Part shown: piece after piece, positions 46,534-56,738 of the stretch
Position numbering within the stretch: position 1 is the first letter of the stretch
Layout of the letters: each line of letters opens with the position of its first letter
Origin: Plecoglossus altivelis
Taxonomy: Eukaryota > Chordata > Actinopteri > Osmeriformes > Plecoglossidae
Assembly: GCA_036571765.1 (NCBI GenBank)
Contig: BROE01000007.1
Location: forward strand, 6,766,112 to 6,830,111
Direction: 5' to 3'
Length of the DNA stretch: 64,000 nucleotides
Notes under the pieces: generated by a model
Told to the model about the DNA's origin: nothing
What the model saw: the letters and a program-made list of their open reading frames with translations, nothing else
The model's database searches: none
Position numbers and translations under genes: made by a program

Positions 46534-48140
46534 ACACACTTTACCTCTATCGCCCCCCGCCCCATTTACTCCCATGCACTCACACATCTTGAAAGAACAG
46601 ACATGGTGTCAGTGAAACATACAGGTTATGCATATATGCATGTGTGCACAGTAAGAGTGTGTGTGCACAGAAAGTGTGTGTGTGTACAGTAAGTGTGTGT
46701 GTGCACAGTAAGTGTGTGTGTGCACAGTAAGAGTGTGTGTGCACAGTAAGTGTGTGTGTGCACAGTAAGTGTGTGTGCACAGTAAGGGTGTGTGTGCACA
46801 GTAAGAGTGTGTGTGAACCCCAAGCTAAAACTACTGCTACACATCTGGTCTCCATGGAACAAGGCTTCCTGCTCACTGTTTTCTCTACAAGAGAGAGAGA
46901 GAGAAAAGAGAGAGGGTGCACATGCCTTTATGTGTGTGACAGAGAGAAAGGTTGTGCATGTGTGTCAGAAAGAGAGAGAGAGACAGAGAGAAGGAGAAAG
47001 AGCAATGAGAAGAGAGAGAGAGAGGCAGACAGAGAGTGTAGCGTTGGGTGTTGTGGGAAGCAGCGCAGGGAGCCAGGGAAGTCAGCAGTCTGAACATGGA
47101 GAACACAAGCCAGGCCCTGTCAACATGTGGCTCACTGCCACACACTTTCAAAACATCCCCAATAAAACACATGACACACTTCATTCCATGGTTAAAACAT
47201 CATCGACTTGCTCAGTCCTCAGACCTCGCAGGCAGACGCAACAGATTGTTTCTCGGAAGAACCACAACTCCAGTTCCCATTCCCCTGACGCCTCCCTGTC
47301 CGTGTGCCCTCTTATGTCTTCCCTCTCACTCCCTCCGTCCTCCTGCTGGTGTGATGAACAGATGGAGCAGCAGACAGAGAGACTGCAGACTCTCGGACAG
47401 CGAGTCAGGCGGCCATGTTGTCCTGTGGTCCGTGACCGACATGCTCTGCCTTGGTGTGGAGAGAATGGAGACCTTGAACGGCAGACAACCGCTGGCTACT
47501 GAGAGTCTACGTGTGTCAGAGAAGACTAAATGAAAGCGGTGTGTGTGCGTGTGTCAGCAGTTTGGACATCTAACAATCTTTTAAAGCCCCACCCAGACAC
47601 AAACCACATGTTTGTAGTTACCAGAAACAACTGGCCTCTTTCCTCTGCTCCCACTTTCCCAACCTCTAATATTCATGGTGCCAGGAAACAAGCTTTCATC
47701 TCTTCTTTATGGATGCCCTACGGTGCCCAGTTCAACATGGCTCCACCCAGAGACAGGGCAGTGAGGTAGGGAGGCAGGCAGGCAAGCAGGAAGGCAGGCA
47801 GGCAGGCAGGCAGAGAGACAGGCAGGCAGGCAGGCAGAGAGACAGGCAGGCTGACAGGCAGGGCTTGCTGCAGTGAAAGCTACTTTAGTAACAGCCTGGT
47901 TCATCACAGCGTGACTATGACAGGCCCTTCCTGAAGGCAAAATGACATGAGCCATCATGAAACCAAAACAATGCAATCAATCAAATCCATACAAGCTCTG
48001 CCTGACTGTGTGAGTGTGGAGGGCGTTTTTAGGTTCAGCTTCAGTCACATGCTTCTCCTGCACTCAAGTGGAAGTCATGCTGCTTCCTGTTCTGTGGTTA
48101 AAAGGAGATTCATTCACTCTACTGTCGATGTGTGACCCCA

Positions 48141-48208
<68 letters not shown>

Positions 48209-51200
48209 TCACACACACCGAGTCAATAGATTCCCAAATCCAATTCAGCAAGATTGACATAGAGATAGAGTGCGCTCGTGCATTTGTATGTGTGTCAGCA
48301 AGAGAAAGAGTCTATGTGTGTGTGTGTGACAGAGAGAAAGGGTGTGTTTGTGTCCGAGAGGGGTGGAGAGAGTGAGAAAAAAAAGAGACAAGAGAAAGAC
48401 GTCAAGAGAGAGAGAATTAGGTACTCAGAATTAGAGCGAGGTATATAGAGAACTCCTGCTAAGTTTTTTAGAAGGGTCCATTTCGGGTGGTTTGGGGATA
48501 GCTCTACACCAGTGACAGTGTTTGTACGACCAAGGAGAGGACAGTGTTTGTACGACCAGGGAGAGGACAGTGTTTGTACGACCAGGGAGAGGACAGTGTT
48601 TGTACGACCAGGAAGAGGACAGTGTTTGTACAACTAAGGAGAGGACAGTGATGGTACGACCAGGGAGAGGACAGTGTTTGTACGACCAGGAAAAGGACAG
48701 TGTTTGTACAACTAAGGAGAGGACAGTGTTTGTACGACCAAGGAGAGGATAGTGTTTTTATGACCAGGAAGAGGACAGTGTTTGTACGACCAAGGAGAGG
48801 ACAGTGTTTGTACGGGCAGGGAGAGGACAGTGTTTGTACGGGCAGGGAGAGGACAGTGTTTGTACGGGCAGGGAGAGGAGGAGCAGGAACCCGCTGAGCA
48901 GGAGAGCCATGTATTAACAACAAAGAGACCTCATCTAAACATGGCTGAACACAGACAAGCCTCATATAGACACACACACACACACACAGCTCTTCTGACA
49001 TCAGCGCCATGCAGGAGACACACGGGCCAGCGATCTGCGGAAGGGCTGTGTTTTGTTGTCATGACAGTGTGGAAAGAGACCAACTCAAAGAAGTGATTCA
49101 TCGGAGTTCTTCTGTCCGAGTCAAGATACACACGTCCCCTAGTACCTCCCCATACACCTCTCTGTCCCTCTCTTCCCCCTCCCTCCCTCCCTCCCTCCCT
49201 CCCTCACACACACATGCAGGACTGACCTTATAATGGGGTTTTTGTGCAGAGATTAGCGTTTGCTATGTGTGCTTCAAACCAGTGAGGCCTCTAGCCCACG
49301 GGAGAGGCTAATGAAAGAGCTTCCAGTTGAAAGCCTTCCCTCCCACAGCACCAGCAGACAAGCAGGGAGAGGACACTGGTCTGCACCATGATCTACAGCA
49401 CTATTCCATGACCTATTTATTGGTAACCTCCAGATGGATCAACTGTCATGTACAACGTGTTGGCAACCGTTAACTTCTAATCCCATTTTTGGCTTGAGAC
49501 GTGGCATCCTTATCAGAGAAATAGTAGGTGCTGGTGCGATTCCACAGCCCGAATGCAAGCACATTGATGACCTGATTAAAGGTTGGACTGGTGGTGTGAT
49601 AGAAGACAAGCCCTTCTACGCTTGACAGCAGGGTTGTATGGTGATAGGGAATGGATGGGGAGGAACTACTCAATACATAACAAGGCTGCTAAGAGGACGT
49701 AATAGGACTCTTCTCGAGGTGCCGTCGAGGCTATTCACTAAGCATATTCACCTAGGCTATAGCACAGAGGTGAGAGGAGGTATGTGGAGATAGGTAGGAG
49801 AGGAGGTAAAAGAAGGTTGGAGGAGGAAGGAGGAGGCAGGTGGCGGTAGGAGGAAGTAAGTGGTGTTAAGAGGAGGTAGGACTTGGTAGGTGGAGGTAGT
49901 AGGAGGTAAAAGGAGATAAGTGGAGGTAAGAAGAGGCAAGTAGTACCTAAAGACTCGGGTCTGTCCATCAAACTGTTAGTGGAAGGACGCTTTGAGGCAA
50001 AGTGGATTACTCCTTGATCACCCTGGCTAGGTCAAACCACAGTGGATTAGATCACCTTTGAACTGAGGATGCAGGGGCCCTTGGCTGTGACCTGAACCTG
50101 CTCCCAGACCAGCCGGCCTGGCACTCACAACCACAGTCCTTTCTCTACGCAAGGTCACTCTGTAACCCTGTAACCCTTTCAGCCATGAGCCACTGCAACA
50201 GACGCTTCATGCTAGTATGTAGACTACACTGACTATAAGAAGAAGAAAAAAGCCCTGGATGAACTATCCTGTGTTTATGTTGCCAGGCTACAGACATTAG
50301 CACTGAGTGAATTTAAAATGAAAGTGGAGTTTCCCTCTCTTATCAGCAGATAGTGGGTTGTGGGTTATGCTGCAGCAATAGCTGCTTGACACTAAAGCAC
50401 TGTGGAGACAGATGAAGACCCCTCTTGGCCAATTGTTGACACAGTAAATTAAAATCCCTAGAGGTGACAGATCAGGGCTGCTAAGGTTCAGGTAAATCAA
50501 CCAACTCCTTCTTCAACAGATAATGGACTTTTGAATACTGTATCGTTCCTGTACTGCAGTGTGGTCTGTGCTGAAGTTGCACATTTAGCACACAGTGATG
50601 CAATTAATCTTGCATGAGTGGTTAAACAACAATGGGGGCTACTGTAAATCCAGCAGCATGCACTTTATACATGAAACCGAATATTGTGTCACACCTCCTT
50701 CTCCCTTCTGCTCTCTCTCCCCACCATCTTTCACCCAAAACAACAGACCTAAAATGTCCTCCGCTGCCTTGTGTCCATCTGACAGAAATGGAAGAATGCA
50801 ATTCAATATTCAGATGCACATACACACAATCACACACGCACTGTACGCTCAGCTCAACAATTTCCCTGAAATCCCCATGTAGGGATGTTCCAGCAGCTGT
50901 TGCTAGACCATGCCATATAGCAGAAAACAAAGGCTTAGGTTGGAGTGGGTGCTTTCAAAACTCAAACAAGCTTTTATAATAACCACACACTGTACTGCAG
51001 TAGCCTGGATTGCAAGAACACAGTTTGCTTGCACGTACTACCCCTAAGATACCATTTGCATTAAATTATAATACTTGACATCCAAAGCATTATATGTCCC
51101 GTAATTACCCATTATTTCATTACAAGGAGGCATTTAGGCTACTGCAACGGCAGCAGTTACTGAAGGCAGTTCTTTTCTAGGAAACACGCTTTTTTTCCAC

Positions 51201-52336
51201 TCCTAGAAATATGAGCGGCCGTTCCTCTTGCGGCATAGGCTACAGTTGATGGAATGTGTCATCGTGGTCACCCACAGGAGCTAATGCAACGTTTCTTCCC
51301 CTGCTCAGTACTGAGCCCCCTGTGTGAGCGTGGCTTCTGCTGCCGCATGCCTTGCTTGTGTTTATTTCTGGAAGCTCGACTTCGCAACATGGCCGACATG
51401 TGCTTTGTTATTGATGGTACAACACTATAATAACGGCGCTATATGCTTCAGGAGAACTCCCCCCCCCCCTTTCTTAAATGCAACAACACCGTTGTATTGT
51501 GTAAGCTGTTGTAATTGGATACACGGCATTAGAGGGACACCACTATAGCATAGTGTCTACAGCCAATAATATGCTTACCATTTGATGATGATGACCGTAT
51601 GGAATATTTGTTTCTTGGAAAAAGGCACTGAGGGCAGTCTGAAAGAGATCAAACAATGATTAGCATCGATTGTCTAAATAAATGGTTGACCAGTAACGAC
51701 GGAAATATGCTGTATGGGTTCAGGCGAGTACGTTAAAACATGTTTTAAAGCTTAACACAATGATGTGAACAATGAGGTCGACTGTCAGGTAATGTGTAAA
51801 TTATCTAACCTCAGACTAAACCATTCGTGCAGCAAAAATCTAGTCAAAACAAAGCCAGCGGTCATCATCATTGCATAATAGAATTGAGCTTGGTCACTTC
51901 TGTCATGTCATGTGAGGGATTATAGTATTTATTCTAGAGTCAGTACTAATTGGATATTTGCATGGTATGAGCGTGTACCAGTCGAAGTTTACTACTGACT
52001 GTAGATGTAACATTAAAACGTCGTCATGCCCAATAATTTGACATACATTTGCAAAACATGAACGCATAAAAGTTGAGTGAACAGTTCGAATAGGTTTTGC
52101 GACTTCTTGCCACTACAGGCACAGCCCAGTCATAAATATAGCAGGGCAGTCAAAACTCCGATCTGTCAAACATAAACACAAGCCGCAGCGAGCCCGTCCT
52201 CTCCGTGTAGAACGCACACCGACCCTACCTCAAATTGCCAATGTGCCGCTTGCAAAAGCTGCTTCGCCTGATCCGCCGCGCACCCGGCCGTCAGGACAAA
52301 CTGGTTAATCATAACTTGATGTTTGAGTTCATCCAT
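41316..52336 (-). CDS. ubald1: ubald1, UBA-like domain-containing protein 1
   Basis: Small vertebrate protein with an N-terminal UBA-like helical region; its molecular role is not well defined. Three coding exons: 52229-52336, 51579-51638 and 41316-41633, in continuous phase with GT-AG borders, giving 161 residues. Residues 1-36 (MDELKHQVMINQFVLTAG, CAADQAKQLLQAAHWQFE) and TALSAFFQETNIPYGHHHQM are almost the same as human UBALD1. The third exon has CTPANTPATPPNFPDALTMF, SRLKASESF and a Pro-rich tail ending MEAER. LKHQ, VLTAG, TPAN, FSRLKASESF and the MEAER end favour UBALD1 over UBALD2. Human UBALD1 begins MSVN before MDEL; those codons are absent here, so the protein starts at the second Met. 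The 9.9-kb second intron carries the minisatellite cluster and the N-gap. Confidence 0.9.
42003..42378. repeat. 48-bp minisatellite, about 8 copies
   Basis: Period 48 bp. The unit contains GCAGAACAGCATTACAGGAA and ends GGGGACTGAGGTA; copies differ mainly at AGGGTGAG/AGGGCGAG and GTAGC/GCAGG. Because 48 is a multiple of three it is open on the minus strand as a 16-residue repeat. Confidence 0.95.
43392..43720. repeat. 29-bp minisatellite
   Basis: Units begin TAGTCTGTATGGAGAGTACA. About six good copies, decaying to shorter diverged ones towards 43720. Confidence 0.88.
43951..44040. repeat. 10-bp minisatellite (CACGGCCACA)n
   Basis: Nine consecutive 10-bp copies with single-base variants. Confidence 0.96.
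45428..45540. repeat. GACA/GAGA repeat
   Basis: Imperfect GACAGA and GAGACTGAGA units. Confidence 0.9.
45637..45838. repeat. 52-bp tandem repeat
   Basis: Near-identical copies start at 45695, 45747 and 45799 (exact 52-bp spacing); a diverged copy starts near 45637. The unit contains GTTCATACTGTATCTAGACA. Confidence 0.93.
45892..46490 (+). repeat. Left copy of a duplication flanking the N-gap
   Basis: From about 45986 to 46490 this matches 46589-47093 base for base wherever I compared, at an offset of 603 bp. Before that, both copies start with a C-run and (CA)n but differ by scattered substitutions and indels. Confidence 0.9.
46022..46214. repeat. 14-16-bp GTGTGTGTGCACAGTAA minisatellite
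   Basis: About ten copies of (GTGT)GTGTGCACAGTAAG. The same array is present in the right copy at 46625-46817. Confidence 0.92.
46491..46500. other. Assembly gap (10 N)
   Basis: Ten unknown bases. They follow a sequence ending AGTCAGCAGTCTGA and are followed directly by a run of C. Confidence 1.
46501..47093 (+). repeat. Right copy of a duplication flanking the N-gap
   Basis: Second copy of the segment at 45892-46490. It ends with the same AGTCAGCAGTCTGA and then continues into unique sequence. Confidence 0.9.
47766..47850. repeat. (GGCA)n repeat
   Basis: GGCAGGCA units interrupted by GAGAGACA and AAGCAGGAA. Confidence 0.93.
48143..48208. repeat. (CA)n microsatellite
   Basis: About 33 uninterrupted CA units. 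Confidence 0.97.
48515..48880. repeat. 26-bp minisatellite, about 14 copies
   Basis: The unit contains GAGAGGACAGTGTTTGTACG followed by ACCAGG. Because 26 is not a multiple of three, its open frame cycles through three translations per 78 bp. Confidence 0.95.
49770..49945. repeat. AGGAGGTA-type purine-rich repeat
   Basis: Imperfect repeats of GGAGGTAGG, GGAGGTAAG and GGAGATAGG. Confidence 0.85.
51579..51638 (-). CDS. ubald1: ubald1 coding exon 2
   Basis: Twenty codons, TALSAFFQETNIPYGHHHQM. Acceptor CTTTCAG, donor GTAAGC. Confidence 0.92.
51639..52228 (-). other. ubald1 intron 1
   Basis: A 590-bp intron of unique sequence between exons 1 and 2. Nothing else was recognised. Confidence 0.8.
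52229..52336 (-). CDS. ubald1: ubald1 coding exon 1
   Basis: 36 codons from ATG to AHWQFE, then donor GTAGGG. This is the whole UBA-like helical core. Confidence 0.92.
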
Positions 52337-52780
52337 CTTCGCCGAAGCTTTATTCCTACTCGCGGCAAGGCGTGTTGTCGATTAAATACAATATTTCGTA
52401 GTTTTAGTCCTCTCTTTTCAGCCTCAGTCGTCCACCATTACAGCCGGTTGAGCAAACACAAATATTTACTGTAAGAGAAGTAGTGTAGGAGCGCCTCCCT
52501 GATTGACGTGAAGAGACAGCCAATAAAATGAAAGACGTGACAGTGGGAATTGTATGCCATTTCCGCTAATTAATACAAGTCTGCTTTTGAATCAACATAA
52601 TATGACAGTGTTAATGAATTGATAACAACAAATGTCGTATTGTGTGCTTCAAGTATAATTTCAAGAACCCAGGCCGACCTCCTCAAATACGCAGGTTACA
52701 ATCCGTAGGCTAACATGTCGCCAATGGTTTGTTTTGGACTACAAGTCCCATGAGCACACGCTTTGTTTGTAAGCTTCTAG
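52337..52780 (-). promoter_or_regulatory. ubald1 5' UTR and promoter region
   Basis: Upstream of the ubald1 ATG. It contains CCAAT-type motifs (AGCCAATAAA near 52521 and GCCAATGG near 52720) and the ZNF143/THAP11-like element at 52738. No TATA box was identified, and the start site is inferred. Confidence 0.4.
52738..52755 (+). promoter_or_regulatory. ZNF143/THAP11-type element
   Basis: ACTACAAGTCCCATGAGC is a close match to the ACTACAANTCCC element of ZNF143/THAP11-bound promoters. It lies about 400 bp upstream of the ubald1 start codon, with a CCAAT motif about 20 bp away. Confidence 0.55.
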
Positions 52781-53989
52781 AAGGCCGTATTTTGTGAATG
52801 ACGGCCGCTCCTATCCAATTCCCATGCGCGTGGTGTCACCATCTTGCCAAATATGGTAAACAAATCTTCCATCACTGGCACATTGCTCCTCCGTGTTGCG
52901 CTACAGACAGTTACGTACATCGACAGTCATGCATTAAATGTAGCATTAGCAAGCGTCATGTCTGCGCAGCTTTTGCACAGATTTGTGAGCTTTGAATATC
53001 GTCGTTCTGTTTGTATCGTAATTGTATTTCATTATCCAACTCTTCCATCAGTATTTGCAAGGTCATAGCGAGCTCATGTTATTTTTTGAAATGAACATTA
53101 TACACAATAATGACAAAAGTGAGCTACCTTTATTTTACAAACACAGTTAAAGTTCAAACATTAAAACATAGCAGTAAACAACGAGATGAAATAGACAGAC
53201 ACTGAATTATGTATTCTGGACGGGTGTGGCCATTGCAGGGAGTATTTCTCAAATTGGCAGTAATTAAGTCAATTCTTCAAATAACATATCAGTGAATTAC
53301 TCTTCAGAACTGCTCGGATTCTTTCATGAAGAAGGACCCTGCACATCTCCTTCTACCACAATGGCAAATGTGATTGTAGCAATATTACAATCATGAGTGT
53401 GCTGCAAATGATAATGATGATAATGACCAGTACAAGATAGTACTCCTCTGGGCGCCAATGCCATTTATTAGCACCCTTGGGAGATATAAGACTTTGGAGA
53501 CCAGTCAGTTGCAAGGACACATATGTATAAAATTAGCTTTCATTCCAGTTAATAATGCACCTCTGGGAATTAGGATGTTGTAAACATCCTGCTATCACCA
53601 TCACTCTCTTCAGGACATAAGGAAGAAAAATGTTTGTGTGTGTGTAACCGCGTGCGTACGTGTATGTGTGCAGAGAAAGGGGGGAAGTGTAACTGTCTGC
53701 GCTAAGGCTCTCATGATAAAGTGTTCTAGTTTAAAACAATTAGAACAGCTGTTCAAACATTGACTTATTTCACCAGCAGACCCTTGAATGAATGGTTGGA
53801 TTTTCCAAGAAGAGTCTCTGTCACTGACAATGAGCAGCAGCTGCGGTAGCTTATCAAATGTATTTTATCTTAACAGTTCTGTGCCTCCCTTGCCTTGCAC
53901 ACATGTCCCATTTCACAGTAACAGGGGAAGGAGGGCATCAACAGTCTACTCTGTCTTGGTTTGATTGTATGTGTGTGTGAGCGGGAGAG

Positions 53990-54026
53990 GGGGGGGGGAC
54001 AGAGAGAGACAGAGAGATAGAGAGAG

Positions 54027-54061
<35 letters not shown>
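53990..54061. repeat. (GA)n microsatellite
   Basis: Starts with a run of G and continues as GAGAGACAGAGAGA and pure GA. Confidence 0.95.
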
Positions 54062-54064
<3 letters not shown>

Positions 54065-54166
54065 CTTGTGTACCTGCACGTGTTTTATACCTTTACTATA
54101 TGGTCTGAAATAACTGAATAAATCGGATCCTCGCCTTGTGGCAAAAAAGGTGATCTCTGAGCAATA

Positions 54167-54180
54167 GCGCCATCTTCTGG
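54167..54180 (-). promoter_or_regulatory. CTCF-like motif, reverse
   Basis: On the minus strand this reads CCAGAAGATGGCGC, a close fit to the CTCF core. It lies between the ubald1 promoter and foxj1 and points towards the forward motif at 38380. Confidence 0.5.
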
Positions 54181-55100
54181 TTCATAAAGGCAAGAACCTC
54201 TCAGTAGAAACGACAGTACAAAGCCTAAAGGTTACTTTCACAACCGTGACATGTTTGAGAGGGGCTGAAGACAAATCAGTGTGAACGTTTGATATAAACC
54301 ATCAAATACAGAAACTCTTATCAGTACAGGAGTGTTGGCATTAAACCAGACATTTCTGTTTAACGGCACTTCTATAAACAATACCTCAGTCCAGGAGTCT
54401 GCCAGGGTTCTGTAAGATTTAACCACTTCAGGGTGTCTGATGTCAGACTATACATACTCTTGGTCCTCAACATGTGGTTCTGGGCTGGAGTTTTACAATG
54501 CCGATGTTCTGCACTGTTGCTTTTAAACTGCAATACTCAGTGTTTCCACAGAATGGCAGTGCACAATAGGATGATGCAGGCCAGGGTACTTTTTTTTACA
54601 GGTGAATTGTATCACTTTTGTCAAGTAGAATTTACTGGATCAACCCAATAACGACATCGATATTTTTCCATAGAGGTAATAAGAGTAGGTTTATTCAATA
54701 GACCTGTTAGTCTACAGGAGAGTGAATGTTCCGAAAGTGAAAAATGTAATGTCTTTCTGCCGTCTACCACCCACATACCCTTTGACATGCGTTAACCAGA
54801 TATGTGATATGGGAAATAAGAAGTTACTGGCTCAATGTTGACAAAGGTGTTGAATGATGAGTGTAAAGTGCCCGCTGCACACGCGGGACTTGTGGCGCTA
54901 ATTTTCAGCGCTTTCAGGGGGCGGTGACGCGCGACACATCACTCCTACCTATTCAACCAGTTTCCTCCCGGGAACAATAGACTGCAGAGAAGAACAATAA
55001 AGAAACACAAGAGCGTACAACTCCGAAACCAGAGGTTATACTCAGAAGTTCTGTATGCGCGCCATGTTCTAAATACACTTCAGAATTGAAAGCTCCTAGT

Positions 55101-55299
55101 AACCCCCCCCCCCCCCCCTCCTCCTCCTCCTCCTCCTCCTCCTCTCTCCGGTTGAGCGGTGCGTGTGGGTGACTTGAACAAGTGAAGCCTTAAGAGTCAC
55201 CGAGCCAATCAGAAACCTGGAAGACAGTTAAAGGACTCGTGGGCTGTCTCTCCACCTTTATCAAGGACTACTCCCCAACCTCCGCATAACGTTCAAACA
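55101..55299 (+). promoter_or_regulatory. Candidate foxj1 core promoter
   Basis: Contains a C-run followed by (CTC)n at 55105-55143, a CCAAT box (GCCAATCAG, 55204-55212) and TTTATCAAGG near 55257, just upstream of the inferred non-coding exon. I found no convincing RFX X-box by eye. Confidence 0.4.
55105..55143. repeat. Poly-C followed by (CTC)n
   Basis: A run of about 15 C followed by about eight CTC units, immediately upstream of the inferred foxj1 promoter. Confidence 0.95.
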
Positions 55300-55556
55300 C
55301 TGTCCTTCACACAGACGAAACATCAGTAAAAGAATTGGGCGGATTGGATTAAATTCCGTAATATGGATGTTATCTATTTTTTCGTGTGAGCTACATTTGG
55401 ATTCTACTTTAGGAGTCTTCCCACTCTGCACTCGTTACCCAGAGGATAGATGCTCAGCCTGTGTCTCCGGAGAGTATAGGTTAGAGCGCAGGGACGGACC
55501 GATCGCTGCAACAGGTGCTCCTCAGCTCGCGAGCATATCGCTGGACTGAATTCGAG
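55300..55556 (+). other. Probable non-coding foxj1 5' exon (start approximate)
   Basis: A donor-like GAG|GTAGAA at 55557 and an acceptor TTTTTTATCTAG ending at 55732 define a likely 176-bp intron in the 5' UTR. Translation would then begin 54 bases into the next exon. FOXJ1 genes are known to have a non-coding first exon. The 5' boundary given here is a guess. Confidence 0.5.
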
Positions 55557-55785
55557 GTAGAAAAATATTAATGCATCATGTTCAGTCATGTTAATATTCT
55601 TTGTGTTCATTTAAACATATGCCAGTGTTGTGCGTAATGTTACTCTTACTTGCGTGAATGGGTTAATTTAATTTAACATTTTGTTTTTATTTGAATTCAT
55701 TCGAATTTGTTTATTTTTTATTTTTTATCTAGGACCTCCGTTATTATATTTTCTCACATTTTGAGAGGAACACGTTACGCACATA

Positions 55786-56370
55786 ATGCCTGTTCTGATG
55801 AGCCCGGAGATCGCCGCCATGTTTAAAGAGAAATGGCTGCAGGTGCACCCGGAGGGTCAGGGTGGCGAGGTCGGATCTCAGCACCTTGACGACAGTCTCA
55901 CCAGCCTCCACTGGCTACAGAACTTCTCAATCCTCAGCGCGGATCCGGAGAGTCGACCCACTGGCTCCGGCTGTTCCTCACAGCAGCACTTGCTGTACCA
56001 CCAGCGCCTGTACCCCCAAGGCACTGACTCTCCGTCCAGCCCGCCAGCCGGGGACACTGCCGCCACGGGAATGCCTCTCTGCCTCGGTAGCCCAGTTACC
56101 TCCGGTAGCAGCTCGACGGACTCGCGTGGGGCGCACTACTCACAGACTTTACACTACCCGCATGACCATCATCACATCACAGCGCAGGTCAGTGCTCCCG
56201 AGGAAGTCGATTATAAGACCAACTCCAAAGTGAAGCCTCCGTACTCCTACGCGTCTCTTATATGTATGGCCATGCAGGCCAGTAACCAGCCGAAAGTGAC
56301 CCTGTCCACTATTTACAACTGGATCACAGAAAACTTCTGCTACTACAGGCACGCAGAGCCCAGCTGGCAG
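55786..56370 (+). CDS. foxj1b: foxj1 first coding exon
   Basis: 195 codons from ATG to SWQ, then donor GTAAAA. It carries the N-terminal region and the first two thirds of the forkhead domain, up to NWITENFCYYRHAEPSWQ. Confidence 0.95.
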
Positions 56371-56690
56371 GTAAAATATCCACCTCTCTCATCCATCTCT
56401 TAATTTGAGTGAATATGTCTTTCTTTCTTTCTCTCTTTTTTCCGACTCTGCTTCATGGATTTTCTGCATGTAAGGGAGAGGAGGATGATTTACACAAATT
56501 CAAAAATATAAATATGATTAAACATGTTAGAAAACGGTGTGTGTAATATGGTTTGTAATATGAATGTAGTTTTATAAGAATAAAATAAATGTAGTCGCTT
56601 CTTTGAAATGTTGAACATTCTCTAGTGTTCTAGTGGCTTGTCTCATTGGTTTGATGACAAGTGTTCTAGGTAGGGGGAGGGAGAGAACAT

Positions 56691-56738
<48 letters not shown>

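Larger units (their letters stand above)
41634..51578 (-). other. ubald1 intron 2, minisatellite-rich, contains N-gap
   Basis: A 9.9-kb intron without recognised exons. From 42.0 to 50 kb it is a near-continuous series of different tandem repeats (listed separately) and includes the assembly gap at 46491-46500. Confidence 0.75.
52781..55100. other. Intergenic DNA between ubald1 and foxj1
   Basis: No recognised gene. Overlapping open frames at 52798-53068 follow the ZNF143-like element but resemble no known protein. A (GA)n tract lies at 53990-54061 and a reverse CTCF-like motif at 54167. A GC-rich patch (GGGGGCGGTGACGCGCGAC, near 54917) precedes the foxj1 promoter. Confidence 0.5.

Noticed and set aside
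46189..47502. Long open frames crossing the N-gap or starting in the duplicated block
   Set aside because: Low complexity and assembly-dependent; no recognised domain.
48515..48880. CRISPR-like regular repeat array
   Set aside because: Contiguous 26-bp minisatellite in a vertebrate intron, no spacers.
48504..49010. 168-codon frame with 26-residue periodicity
   Set aside because: Produced by the 26-bp minisatellite.
52798..53068. Overlapping open frames beside the ubald1 promoter
   Set aside because: No recognisable protein; kept only as a hint for a possible divergent transcript.
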